NCBI GenBank assembly: GCA_018417955.1
Contig: JACTVC010000009.1
Span: 248,001-312,000, forward strand
Direction of reading: 5' to 3'
Source of the DNA: Laccaria trichodermophora
Lineage: Eukaryota; Basidiomycota; Agaricomycetes; Agaricales; Hydnangiaceae
DNA length: 64,000 nt
The notes beneath the pieces were generated by a model. It did no database searches. It saw nothing but the letters and a program-made list of their open reading frames with translations, and was not told the DNA's origin. The position numbers were made by a program, and so were the translations under genes. Positions 1 through 12,600 of the stretch are shown piece after piece (the first letter of the stretch is position 1; each line of letters begins with the position of its first letter).

Positions 1-303
1 TTGGCAGCAGAAGATCAAGTATCACGGCACCCATAGTAATTCTCGTTCCCACTCCGCGGCCAGAAGCATCCCCTTCTTCATTAACCATTCACTAAAAACG
101 CCAAGGCTTCGCTTCGCGCAGACGCCCCCGTCATCGTTCCTGACATCCGCCCAGCATGGAATCGCGAACCACGTTCCCCCTCCTCCTGCATCCAATCCAT
201 ATGGCACACAGTCTATTTATATACCTCTCCTACATCATAAGGTCGGCCTTATAAGCTTTGGATTTTCGAGTCTTCAAAGCTACCCTCCACCACCACCAGC
301 ACA
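1..303 (+). promoter_or_regulatory. Upstream region of the metallophosphoesterase gene
   Basis: No coding sequence is supported here. A TATA-like AT stretch (tctatttatata, near 212-223) lies about 80-90 bp before the ATG at 304. It is followed by a C/T-rich stretch and a CACC-rich leader, as in many basidiomycete promoters. Promoter assignment is inferred from position only. Confidence 0.4.
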
Positions 304-3166
304 ATGAGGTCCCTCTCAGGCTTGCCTTTACTGGCCTTCCTCTCAGTTCTGTCCGTGGCCAACGCGTGCGCAGATGGGGAAGACCATGGCCATATCCATG
401 CTGCTCGACATGTCACTAAACCGGCACCAGTACCAGCAAAGCTTACTCCCCCGTCGCGGCCGTTGGAGTGGGGTGACATTAACATCATCCATACTACCGA
501 TAGCCATGGCTGGCTTCTTGGACATCAGAAATCTTCCTTCCCAGAACCAAATTACAGGTCTGTCTTTAGATCCAGTATGGTTCTCGTCGTGGAATGATGG
601 TTCATGATCAGTGGTACCTTTGGTGACTTCGCGTCGTTTGTGTCGCACATGAAGGAAATTGCTAAAGTACGTGTTTTTTTCTTTTTCCCTTTCAGGCTGT
701 GTTGAGTCTTCTTGGTTTAGAAACGCGATGTGGACCTTTTGTTGGTTGACACGGGTGATCTTCACGATGGTGAGTCGTTTTTTTCGCTCCACATACTTGT
801 CTGTCTTCATGCGTCTACGAAGGAACTGGCCTTATTGACGGATACCCGGCCGGTGGCATAGACGCTCATGATGTGTGTACATATTTCTTTGATAAAAGTC
901 TTTCTGATGGATTGAATCATAGGCTAATGAGTTCTTCAAAAAATTGCCTTATGACGTTCTTGCTATCGGAAAGTATGTCATTTGTGCAAAATATTTCCAA
1001 CTTCAATGCTCAAAGAACGTTTCAGCCACGAGCTGTACACCTATAACAATACTCTTGACATGTACGTCTACCATATACACTCTGGCCTGTAGATTCTGAC
1101 GGGTGGCTTGGAAATAGGTACAAAAACTTCGCACCGAGGTTCAATGGACGATACCTCTCCTCCAACGTCAACATCACCATTGTGAACGAGCATGGTCAAC
1201 TCCAAAGTGTCCCTGTTGGCAGTAAGCATTCTCCTCATACGTGCACTTGAAAAAAAAACTCACTCAAAGCTTCGCATATGTAGGCCGTTTCGCAAAATTC
1301 AAGACGAGGAAGTACGTTTTGCCCCGTTGTTTCCATGGTCGTTAGTCGTCAATTGATAGGGTGATTTTATAGAGGCAAACAAGTCACTGCCCTCGGCGTT
1401 CTCTACAATTTCACTGGCAACGACAAGAATACTACTGTCCAAAAGGTGGCGGATATGGTCAAGGAAGCTTGGGTATGGCCTTTCATTGCTCAGTAGAAGC
1501 CAACTCGTTCATTCGCGTCGTTTAGTTCGCTGATGCTATCAAAGCCGAGCCTGACTTTTTCTTGCTCACTGGGTTAGTCTTTATTTATGTGTGTGCGTTG
1601 CCTTTTGGAGGACTTATGTCGTTCGACCAGACATATGCCTATTGCCCGTGACAATTGTAAGAAAACGTTGGTTCCCTTGCGTGTTTGCTGTATCCGATGA
1701 CGTTGTAGGGCCACTTGTGTACAACGCCATTCGTGCTATCCATCCCCTTACGCCTATTCTTATTCTTGGTGGTGAGTTTCTCTCTGCAATGTCGAAGAAT
1801 TTAAAGGGTAACGATCTTTGTAGGACATACCCATATCCGCGATTGCCGTAAGGATTTTGGTTGGCTAGAATGCATTGGCTGATATTGAGAATTTACTTAA
1901 AGTTCAGATGGATGGTCGCTCGATGTCGTTGGAGAGTGGACGATACATGGAAACTATTGGTTGGATGAGTGAGTCTGTTATTTCTAATACGCTCTCTTTC
2001 ATACTCACACGCATGAAGGCGCCAAGCTGGATAAAAAAGGAAGCACGAAGAATATTACTTTCAGCAGGAGATACCTCGACCCCAACCGTGTCACTTTTGA
2101 GGTTCGTCAACTCACATTTTTCAGTCAACGTTTATGAACTCATATTTGTATAGTACCACACTCAACGCAATGTGCACAACTTCGACACCTCCAGCGGCCA
2201 GTCCATTGATTCTGGCCTTGAGAAATTGTCAAAGAAATTCGACTTGTCTTTCCAGTTTGGAACGGCACCTCATGATTTCACCATCAGCCAGTATGTCTCT
2301 TTTCATTGAACACGCCAAAGGACGGTCTGCTAAAAAGATATCTGCAGATCGCCATACCCATCCAACAACTCCCTGCTTTCATTGTTCATCGAGAACGTAC
2401 GTCGTGAGCTAGTGCCTTGGCATGTCTGCCCATCTAACCTTATCCCAACCAGGCCGTCCCAGTCGCATTGGCCATCAACAACACCCGCGCCTCCATCCCC
2501 AACATCATGATCACCAATTCTGGTTCCCAACGCTTCGACGTCTATGCTGGCCCCTTCACCAAGAACGACCAACTCACAGCGTCGCCCTTTGCCGATGCGT
2601 TCTTGTACATCGCCGACATACCTGCATCCATCGCCAAGCAGGTTCTCCCGACTTTGAATAAAGCTGGTTCGAACCAGCGACGTGAATTGGAGGAGAGGGA
2701 GCGGGAGATGTATGGGAGGGGATATGTTGATACGGTTTATATGAGGTGGTTGGAGGAGATGGATAAGAGGAATGATGGGATTGATAGGAGGGTGGCTCAG
2801 AACCTTACTTTGGGATATGTCACTGCGGATGTACGTCTTCTCATTTCCTCTAAGTATCCTCGTCATGGATGCCTTCTCACTCCGTTCGGAACTTTTTCTT
2901 AGAGCTGCCCAGGCATAGGAGACGACGTCCCCCATGCGCCTCTACCCTTCTTCTCATCCCCACCCTTCATCGGCTCGCAGGTCCCGAACGTGTCTGACGA
3001 TACGCCCATCGACCTGGTCTTTGTGGACTTTATTCAAACGCAGCTGTTGCAGATTTTGAATTCAGTGCAGACGGGTAAGAGCTATACGGTGGGGGATGTG
3101 AAGACGTATAGTCCGATTTTGGCTAATGCTGCGCTTGGGTTGTATGCGCAGAAAGCTTGGAATTAG
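304..3166 (+). CDS. Secreted/vacuolar metallophosphoesterase, 5'-nucleotidase-like (YHR202W family)
   Basis: A calcineurin-like metallophosphoesterase of the fungal family that includes yeast YHR202W, expected to act in the secretory pathway or vacuole. The protein starts with a hydrophobic signal peptide ([19 protein letters not shown]). After splicing, the metal-binding motifs appear in order: [23 protein letters not shown] (restored by an intron at 972-1024), LTGHMPI and GGHTHIRDC. This matches the family pattern D-x-H / G-D / G-N-H-[DE] / H / G-H-x-H. About ten short introns are needed, for example 558-611. The C-terminal part (2460-3166) lacks the metal motifs and fits the 5'-nucleotidase-type C-terminal domain. 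It ends LYAQKAWN then TAG at 3164-3166. The substrate cannot be told from sequence. The ATG at 304 is chosen because the signal peptide follows directly. Confidence 0.85.
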
Positions 3167-3564
3167 ATACTGGTAGATTGGGGAGGAATTACTAAAATAA
3201 TAATAGATTTGGGCATGTTCAAGCATGCATGATGCATGATTGACCCCCTGATTTTCTATCTCAGCTGCAAGGAAACCTCAATCTGAGAATAAAATCCGTG
3301 GGCCCGCCTTTTTCCTTGCTTTCTCCCCTGTGAAATTTTGAAAGGGTTTACGTCGCCCTCGAATTCTGGTTTGATGGATGTGGGAGCATCAGGGTGGGTG
3401 AAGTTTGGAAGGGCGTCAACAGGGTATGAAAGTGGTGGAGTTGTGCCCTGAGCTGAAGTCCTTCAAATTCGCGCTGCTGATCCTTGTGTAGCGGTAGTGG
3501 CCCTGGTTGGTTTATGGTGGTGACGGAGCGAATGAGAGGCAACTTCAGACGATGTCGAAAATGA
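3167..3564. other. Intergenic region, no gene seen
   Basis: Downstream region of the metallophosphoesterase gene, up to the first transposon's target duplication. No open frame with protein-like composition is seen. The longest open stretch here is antisense and unsupported. Confidence 0.5.
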
Positions 3565-3572
3565 GGTGACGC

Positions 3573-4071
3573 CAAGGGGGCCCAAGGACCTTAAAAATTA
3601 CACGGGGTCGGTAAATTTTTTTAGGCCATGGGATGTGACCACCCCCCCACCCCTCCTTCCTAAAATGGAAATGTCAGACCGAAAAAGGCAACTACAAAAA
3701 AAAACATATCGCATTTTTGGCTTTCAAGGGGCGGGAGAAGCACAAAAATATATCAGTGTGCCTATATAAGTCACAAAAAGGCATTTCAGTTCTCATTTGA
3801 TTAAATCTAAAGATGCACTATAGTGCAATGTTTGGCCAGTCATGTGTTATTTGGCATCAATGAAGAAAAGAATTAAAAAATTATTAGTTATGAGTCAGAA
3901 ATGTGTCTGTAGACTATGTAAAGCACATTAGAATAGCTGAAGAGAAACTGAGAGTGAAATTGATGGTCATTCAGCCAGTTTTTGGCCTGAGTAGTAATTT
4001 TTTTTAAGAGCTCGAGGACCTACCCCCCTCCCCAACCCCTGGTCTGGTGTTCAGATCCCTGGACCCCCTTG
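3573..4071. mobile_element. hAT-like MITE, family A copy 1
   Basis: A 499-bp non-autonomous DNA transposon with no coding capacity. Its ends are imperfect terminal inverted repeats: the left end reads CAAGGGGGCCCAAGGA and the right end, read on the other strand, CAAGGGGGTCCAGGGA. It is flanked by 8-bp direct repeats GGTGACGC (3565-3572) and GGTGATGC (4072-4079), 7 of 8 identical. Both ends carry a T-run followed by a pyrimidine-rich block (CCACCCCCCCACCCC on the left, CCTACCCCCCTCCCC on the right). The 8-bp duplication is the signature of hAT-superfamily transposases, but superfamily assignment is inferred. Copies at 5867-6322 and 43841-44713 share the ends. Confidence 0.8.
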
Positions 4072-4079
4072 GGTGATGC

Positions 4080-5858
4080 ATGGCTTAGGCTAATGAAAGC
4101 CACAAGTTACATCCTGTTACATCCCTCCTTTAAACCATACACATACACTACGAGTCTTGTCCACACTATAGTAACAATCTCCAGCACAACCTCATCCATC
4201 CCCCCCAGCCATCCACAACTGGTGTAGATTTGGTGTGCAAATATTCAAACCACAACAGCTAACCCTACTATCAGTCTCACTCAGCAAAGAAAATAATATT
4301 CAAGTTGCCCAAAGAACTCAAGTTTGTTATGTTTGACTGCATGGGTCTACCACGCAATCCCTCTCAGAACAACTGGAACAAGAAATACAAGAGTGTGGCC
4401 TTCCTTTGGTGCATGCAGCAAATGGATCAGCTCAAACATCATTAGGCTCCTCCCTCCTACTTACTGGCACTGCTGGCCTTGTGTTTGAGCAGAAATCAGG
4501 GTAAGTGACATCAGGACTTTCGCATTTTACTTTTTTCGACTTGTGCAAGTCACTACAAGTTGAAAAAGGCAGAAAAGCCACAAGTTCAAAAGCCAGGCCA
4601 AATTTTGTGAAAAGCGGCTATTGGCAGGCAAACGAAAAAGTTGAAAAAGTCACGGAAAAGAGCAATCAAGGCAAAACTAGCAACTAAAGTGCAAATTTAC
4701 TGAGCTACATAGCCTACCCAACTTCATGGAAATCTGCCTAGCTTGGAGAGATGCATAGAGAATCTGTCAGAGGGAAATTTATAAGAGGAAAATTCAAGAA
4801 CACGGAATGACACACCAGATTGCCTTCTGAACCTGCCGCAATCCATCATCAGTAAGTGTCCAAAACACGATGTGACTGCACACTATGATTTGAGTAAATG
4901 CAGCAGCGCCCGCATGGTACATGCAGCAGACCAAGCGGGGTAGAGGGGAAGGCTGGTAGATGAGAGTTGAAGAGAAGAATGTGACGTGGAGGTGTTTGGC
5001 TGTATTGATCAAATATTCAACTCATGTGGTGCTGCCATCAGCCGCCACGTCGTCACGGTCCGACGTCTCTTCCTTCTTACCATCACCACCCCTTCGCCAA
5101 CTTCTGCAACATCCTCAGACTCTGCATGCTGCCAGAGAGGACACCACTCCTCAATGCTGTAGCATGACCTATTCCATCCATGGACTGCCGGTACAGAGTT
5201 CTCCTTCCCTCTCTCATAGTGTGTGCCACTCAATTACTTGACAGCTCAGGCCGTTTGTTACTGAGAATCTGAAGGGAAGATAGGTCTGAGTGGTGGAGGG
5301 GGTTTGATTTAAATTAGTATTGTAGTTTTTTTGTAATCCAAGTGTTTCTTGAGATCTGCTAGGATGTCATATTTTCGGTAGCTTAGCTTTCCAGCTTTTA
5401 CACTTTTCAGCTGGTCCCAAGCTAAAAAGCAGGTAAAAGCCAGAAAGTAAATTGTTAACTTGCTGATGGAACATCAACCTGTGTTGCTGTCAACTGACAC
5501 ATCAAGATAGACTGTACTGTCAACATGGAGACACTTGGGCCCACTTGAGTCTTGACACAAACCCTTGCCATTGCACTTGCACTTGATGCTCTGGGGTCCC
5601 CATATGAAGATTTGAAAAATATGTTGTTGGAATGCTTTGGTGATGACATTGAAGAATTGGATGGCAAGATCCCTTCAACTTTGGTGGAGATTGGATAAGA
5701 CAACCAAAAGACAACATAGTTCACCTCCAGAACACACCATCCCCTGTTCCCTGAGTGCAGTACATGTACAACATAAACCCTTCCCCTCTTGTGCCTCTCT
5801 TCCTTCTATACCTGTACAACATCATTTTTTACCTCTCCTACAAATTTAAAGTGTGGGT
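4080..5858. other. Gene-poor intergenic sequence
   Basis: About 1.8 kb with scattered open frames of 60-90 codons and no recognisable domain, splice pattern or start context. A small imperfect hairpin (arms 5387-5401 and 5433-5447) lies in it. Probably relic repeat DNA; I see no supportable gene. Confidence 0.5.
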
Positions 5859-5866
5859 GACAAGCA

Positions 5867-6322
5867 CAAGGGGGCCCCAGGATTTCAGAAACAACATGGG
5901 GTAGATTTTTTTTTTGTAAGCTGTCCATGACGTCCCCCCCCATCACACCTTCTAAATAAGGTATGTTTTCATCCAAAAAGGGTATGTTTTTCCCACCACT
6001 CCTGTGAACCTTAAAATGAATCACTGCTCCCTTTTCAGGTGTACAAATCCAGATTTTTTTCACATTTACTTTTGCCATGCAAGTCTGAGCTGAGCAAGAA
6101 AACTGGGAGGGACAACAGATTTTTCATTTCCCTTACACACTGACTTCCATGGTAAGTTATCAACTGTTCAACTGCATTGGAGGTGCTGCTGATGCATCTA
6201 GCATTGCTACAGGGCCCCAAATATAGATTTTCGAAGCTTATATACTAAATTTTTTTAAGGCCTGCCAGAGGTCCCCCCCCCACCTACCTCAGGTCATGGA
6301 TTGACATACCGGGGTCCCCTTG
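5867..6322. mobile_element. hAT-like MITE, family A copy 2
   Basis: A 456-bp element with ends CAAGGGGGCCCC (left) and CAAGGGGACCCC (right, complementary strand). It is flanked by a perfect 8-bp target duplication GACAAGCA (5859-5866 and 6323-6330). As in copy 1, the interior near each end holds a T-run followed by a C-run (CCCCCCCCATC on the left, CCCCCCCCACC on the right). No transposase is encoded, so it would have depended on a related autonomous element elsewhere. Confidence 0.85.
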
Positions 6323-6559
6323 GACAAGCATGGTAAGTAATTGAATTTTAATCAGGACCTTGCATTTAGTGTGGACCCTCAGCACTCAGCACTCAATGAT
6401 ACACAAGGAAGTGTGAGCTCCTCAACCAACAAACCTACTCCAAGACACCTCTCTTTCCAAATTCTTCAACTCCTCAACCATCACAGCTCTCTGCATCCAT
6501 GCAAAAAGTATATTGACATTCCCATACAAAATGCATTCAAGCAAAAATCAAGTCACTGT

Positions 6560-6805
6560 TAGTGCTTGGAAGTCCGGTTTTTTGGTTTTTCAACCCTTTT
6601 TTTGAGCTAGAACATTGCCATAAAAATTCCCTGCTACAATTGGGGTTTACAAACACAAAATTTCAGGGTCAGTCCGGTCTTTTTTCCGGTCTAAGACCGG
6701 AAAAATTTCCTTTTCTGGTGCCCCAGATTCATTGGGGAATTTTAATGGCAACATGCTAGCAGCAAAACTGACCAAAAAGGCAAAAAACCGGACTTCCAAG
6801 CACTA
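6560..6805. mobile_element. hAT-like MITE, family B
   Basis: A compact 246-bp element. Its terminal inverted repeats extend at least 22 bp (TAGTGCTTGGAAGTCCGGTT at both ends, allowing the first base). The perfect 8-bp target duplication is GTCACTGT (6552-6559 and 6806-6813). The centre contains a second hairpin-forming CCGGTCT...AGACCGG palindrome. It has no coding capacity. The 8-bp duplication again suggests hAT-type mobilisation, but the ends are unrelated to family A. Confidence 0.85.
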
Positions 6806-6813
6806 GTCACTGT

Positions 6814-9690
6814 GGTTGAAGGTTGGCAGCATGCAGACTTGGTGGGAATGGTGTCAAACTCAGAAAGAGGGACAGTGTTTGTTCATTTCACATGTGAGCT
6901 CAATGAAGCAGAATTGGAAATCTATTGCCTAAAGAAGGACAGATAACACTAGAAAGAAAATTTAAAGAGCCAGAAACAGAAAGATACTGGGTGTATGACT
7001 GCAGAAGTTTATGTGAGGTGAATACAATTAAAGAAAAAGATCTCAAGATGATGGTAGGTGAAGAGAAGAAGGTGTGTATGTGATGTGTCTATGGGAGGAT
7101 GATGCCAAACAAAGGTAATCCATGATTAGAAGAGTGATGCCACAAGCATAAGTATCCATGTCTCAACCCACACAAACTCAAGATGAAAATCTGGTCCACT
7201 CAGGTGGATTCTTGGATTATCTGGCATCTGCTTTCACATTTGTATCCCATAGCATGACTTCTGTATTCAATCATGAAAAACTTACCTCTGAAGAGCAACC
7301 ATCATCATCTACCAAATCTCCATCAGAGATTCCAAACAGGGTATCTCCATCCCCCATAATGTTATCTGAGTGTGTCCCTTGTCATCTCTTCTCTAGTGCT
7401 TACTTAACTGTGGTATACCCAGATCAAAGTTCACAGCTAGTGGCCCACCTGCAGATGGCCACAATCTTGATAAATTCAATGGTGTGGTCCCTATTTTCCA
7501 CTTTTTGACCTCCTACTGAATCATATATCTCCAGGTGTTGCCATGGATGGGGTTTCACATGAAGTATCACCATCCCCCATACCATTTTATGGGTGTGTCA
7601 CTTGTTGTCATCTTTTTTCCCTGCTTACTTGATGGTGCTATTCCTAGTTCGAAACTTGTGGTCCTTGGACCACTTGCTAATGTCAAGAGTCAACCTGAAC
7701 AACTGCATGGTATGGTCTCCATTTTTTTGCTTTTGGGTCTCCCACTGAATCATATGCAGCCCTCAACAGGGTGCATGTTGACACTGCAAAAAAAATGATG
7801 GATGTGCTAAAAAATAGGTGTGTGAAGGTGCTGTCAGATCTTATTTTTCTTACATATTGCTTAGGAAGCCAGACCAAGAGCATTACTATGCAGATTTTGT
7901 ATCTGTTCTGTAAGCAAAGTTTTGATCTACATGCAACTTTAAATAATCATCATGTTGTGCAGAATGAGTGAACCATATGGGGGGATTCGTAACATGGAGC
8001 GATGTGATAACAACCTGAGTAAGTACTGGGAGAGCTTTGGCCATTTAAATTTAATCCTTTATATTTCTAGTGACATTTGCTTCTGATTTATATTTTGATC
8101 TTTGGTACAACCAAAGTCATACCAGTGAAGTCAGTCCTCACATACCCCCCTTGCACTGAGGTGTGTCATGGACTTACATATAGATCAACATTGTGGCTTG
8201 TGAAAGTGGGGCATATCTAGTCAGTTTTCCTTGTGCTATGAGTACTAGAGGCATTGATATAACTATACTGCAGGCCATAAAGCTGATACAATTCATCGAT
8301 CTATATGGAGATTCCTTTGTTTGTTCTGTGTCCAGCTTTGACATTGTTTGGAGTAAGTTCCTGTATGGACAGCCAATCAACCTCCCCACTCAGCCTGGTT
8401 CAAAAATTTCAAAAATATGCCGGTGTGTTTCTGTGTTACATAGCTTCTATGTTGCTTATATATAATCTATGCAAGCACGGTCATCCTCATCGATCCTTCC
8501 CTCACTGCTCCCCGTCGCATGGCAAAATGGCTTGGTTATCAGTCAGCGATGTATGATGAGCGGAAGCTGGTGGCTCCCAAAGGAGACTCAAGATTATGCC
8601 TGGTCTTGCGCACAGGTCTTGTTGCAGCAACTCATTTTGAGGTAGAAATTGAAGGAGCAGAAATTTTCAGTGATGATGGGGTGACAGCTATGGTGGAGCG
8701 TTTTGAGAACTTTATTAATGCATAGACTTGTAAAACTGTGATTCCAATTTCAGCTTTGTTTCAGCTAATGGTGATTTGTTTAGTGCTCACAATTGCATGA
8801 TTTTGTCCAGGTTTGTTGTAATTTGCAGATCCCACTCGTTTGACTGACTTCTCGTGAGCGGCTGAGCCTGTCATTTTTGAGGATATTGTGCAAAAACCTG
8901 CGAATCTTTGTTGTCAGTTCTCAGTTGTTGCATTGCATCAAGACACAGCTTGGTCGATTCCTTACATATGCAGAGGAAGATGTGGGTGCTTGTGGGTGTT
9001 GAGCATGCTTGCCACGAAATTCTCTTGCCGACGAAGGTATGGACCTGATATTCTCCAGCTCGTCGACAATAAAACCTTATGCGCTCTCGAAACTCCTGCT
9101 GGAGATGTTCTCCGCCTCAAAGGGGTTGCACCGATGTGGTGCAAACCAGAACCAGAACGTGCCTCAAGGGGTCGCCATGAGGTGCTTGAAGGTACTCTGC
9201 TTGTCGAGAAGCTGAAAAAAATGCAAAAGCGTTACCCCGAATGCCCTTTTTGGATTGGGCCGCATGGAAGGCGGACCGCTGCATCGACCCTGACGCAGAC
9301 TTCAAGCCGTTGAAGCTGGATTACCTACTCTTCCTCTTGTCTTCCTCTTCCGCGTGGTCTGGTTCCGATTCGAAGAGGAAAAGAGTTTATGGCCCTCTAA
9401 TTAGGTTTTTCTTCGTGCTCAGTCTGTCGTTCTCCGTCGTCGACGCTCGTATATACTTTGACCTCGACCCAAAATGATTTTCTTCAATTGATTGATTATT
9501 GTAGCGACAATTGATACGTTTGTAACGGTACCAGATTCCGCTACCTGTAAACTGAAGTCTAAGTATAGAAAACCATATCCAGTTCAAATCACGTACTTGA
9601 AAAAACCCCAAGCCATGTTCGATGTGATGTGTTGATGATATACTTAGTAGTTCACGCGTCTCGTCACCATCAATCTCCAGGCGCTGTTAC
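6814..9690. other. Gene-poor intergenic sequence with possible coding relics
   Basis: Nearly 2.9 kb before the transcription factor gene. Short frames look faintly protein-like: 7158-7508 (Ser/Pro-rich), 8519-8725 (contains APKGDSRLCLVLRTG and EIFSDDGVTAMVERF) and 9220-9477. None is recognised and none joins convincingly to its neighbours by splicing. They may be exons of a decayed gene or TE fragments. Confidence 0.35.
7341..7760. repeat. Degenerate direct duplication, unit about 200-220 bp
   Basis: Two diverged direct copies, roughly 7341-7535 and 7561-7760. Shared blocks in the same order are: a CCATCCCCCATA motif, TGTCATCT...GCTTACTT, CAACCTGAACAACTGCATGG-like sequence, GTGGTC/TGGTCTCC-ATTTTT, and CCTACTGAATCATAT / CCCACTGAATCATAT. 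Divergence is high, so the duplication is old. Function unknown. Confidence 0.55.
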
Positions 9691-12600
9691 ATGCAGTCGG
9701 ACTCCTCTCCTCAACTCCCACTAGGAAGAAACAGGCCAGAGAGGGCGTGTGATGCTTGTCGTCGTAGAAAGACGAAATGTGATGGACCATGGATGCCCAA
9801 CAGGCACTGCACAAATTGTCACCAGACCAACAAGCCATGCACTTATGTGTAAGTTTCCGTTTTCTCGTCTCTATCTTTCTTATTCTCGTTATCCAGGGAA
9901 GCCTCAAAACCCAGAGGTCCTCCTAAAGCGTATGTTCAACCTGTCTCGGTTCAACTCCTTGCCTTACCTATCATTCAGGTACGTTGTTGGATTGGAAGAT
10001 AGGGTAGAGGAGCTGGAGGCCTTGTTGAATCAGGTCAATCCCTGTTCTATCTATAGTCATCGATGCCTGCTTTAAGACCCCAATACCCTAGCTTCACCCC
10101 AATACCGATTTTTCGGGGCAGCTTGGACCACCGGTCATCCGTGGCTCATGGAAAACGCCAGACAACTCTGCTGTCAACGAAAGCCAGCGTCAACCCTCGT
10201 ATTCCCTGCGTAGTTCTGGTCGAATGCAACGCATGGCATCGTTCCCGGCGCTCTCATCATCCATACCCGCAATTCACATTCCCCCCACAGTCCAGAAGCA
10301 ACCCGAATCGTTCCCTCTCAAGCGTACCACCCATCTCATGTTCAAACCAAATCCACGCGTCAGGCGTACACGCTCGGAAACCACTCTTTCTTCTGCCGCA
10401 TCCTCGTCTTGGAGAGGGAAATATCGCACGACACCCTCCTCAATGAGTTCGTCAGAAGATGACGACGCGTCGTCATCATACAACACCGACTCAGAGGAAG
10501 TAGTTGTCGTCGCGATGGAAGGCAAACGACCTATTCTACTCAAGGCTAGCGAAAAGGCCGGTCCGGATGAGGATAATAGTATTAGGTTCCACGGGAGGAA
10601 CAATACAGCGGACCTCGTAGAGACTGCCAGGATGTTCAAGAAAATGCACCTGGAAGAGACGACTGGAAAAGAGCAGGCGGGCGAACCGCCTGTCGCCCCA
10701 GGTGGCGTCTCCAGGCGGCCGGAGTTTTGGCGGACACCAAAGGTGAGTCTGTCAAATAATTGCTGCTTCGCTCATATCTGAGAAACGCCATTTTAGTGGG
10801 AACTTGTATACGAAGGCAACGACGAAGACACCCCTTCTCTGCTTCCTTCCGCTCTGGAACACTTTCCCCCAGCAGGTGTAGCCGAGACTCTGATAGATCT
10901 TTATTTCCTCCATACAAACTTGATGTTCCCGCTTTTACATCGACCGACGTTTGAGAGGCAGTGGGCAGAGGGATTGTATCATCGGAACGAATGGTTTACG
11001 TGCTTATGCCTATTGTTATTCGCCGTCGCTAGTCGCTGGTGCGATGACGAGAGGGTCCTTCCTGAGGAGGAGCGAGGGAGGGGTGAAGATGGCGATACAC
11101 CAAGAAGTTGGATGAATGCGGGCAGAAAGTATTTCGAAGTCGGAGATGGTATGTCCATGTTAGCCGAATGTGTCATTCCTGAAACTCGTCTACGCGCGCA
11201 GAACTACATCGCAACCGGCGAAGTACTTTGCTCTCTGCCACGTTATTCGAGGTGCAAACATTTTCCGCGAGTCCCATTCCTCTCCTCGTGTCCACTATGT
11301 AACATCTGATAAACGTAGTTGTCAGCTTTGTACCTCTGTGGTACTCGAATGCAATCCGCTGCATGGCTTACTGTCTCTACCGGCTTACGCAAAGCACTAG
11401 ATGTTGGTGCACATAGAAAAAAGATTTATAGAGGGTCACCTAACCCAGATGACGAACTGTGGAAGAGAGCATTTTGGATTCTTGTGGTATTTGATCGGCT
11501 TTGTGGGGCTCATCTTGGGAGGGCTTCGGGAATAGCAGACGAAGAGTGGGTATTCTATCTTTCATTCCCTTTTGTACGAATTTTACATAACGACTTGAAC
11601 AGTTTCGATACAGACCTGCCTTTGGAGGTGGACGACGAATACTGGGACAGTGCCTACGACTTCAAGCAACCTCCAGGAGTGCCCTCTAAGATATCAGCTT
11701 TCAACCAATATATTAAGATAACACAAATCATGGCTTTCACGCTGAGGACTGTGGCAAGTCCTTTCCCTCGTTAATTTTGGATACATTCTTAGTGGTTAGC
11801 TTTATCTAGTATGCGGTCGACACATCTAAAGTATTCAATGGATTGATACCAGGCGATTGGCGGAACGAGGTCATTCAACAATTGAACACGGCTATTGAAG
11901 AGTGGTCAGCAGGGGTTCCTGAACATCGTAAGTCTGGCCATCACCTTCATGCCTAGAAGTTGACAAAAAATCTGTATAATAGTCAAGTGGTCAGATAAAA
12001 TGACAAACATCATGTTCTCTAGTCAAGCTGCAACCGTCCACTCACTATACCACCTGACACAGCTACTCATCCACCGACCCTTCATCCCAAATCCGATCCT
12101 TTTTCCCTCACTCGACAATTTGGCTCTGCGCCTACCGACCAAATCAAAGTACTTTCGCTACCCGGCGTTGACGCTATCCATATCTGCGGCAAAGTCCTGT
12201 GCCCGTATCATCAAAGCACAGAGACGGTTCGGCTTGGAGGGAGTACATGTGCTGAACTTGATACACACATCTTATTTGTGTGCGTCGACGTTACTTTTGG
12301 GTGTATGGGACCTGAAGACTCAACAGAGGGCCATGAAGCAGAAGGGAGCAAATTTAGAAGACGTGAAGTCCCCATTAGCGATGCAAATTGAGGACCTTAT
12401 GAAGGATATACAAGTGTTAATGGATGCCCTTGAATGGGTCAAGCCTAGATGGGAATTCGTTGAGCCCTTCTTGTAGGTTTTTGTTGGCTGGGTGGGTTTA
12501 TGAGGGCATTCGTTGACATCTCGAAACTAGGTCAAAAGTTAAAGAATCCTTACCTGATGATCAACACATCAACTCGCCTTCCATGACCTCGACGTCGCAG

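Noticed and set aside
5387..5447. Small hairpin (15-bp arms, 2 mismatches)
   Set aside because: Too short and imperfect, with no target duplication or other copy in the window.
10274..10639. A 121-codon antisense frame inside the transcription factor gene
   Set aside because: Shadow of the Ser/Asp-rich coding exon on the + strand.
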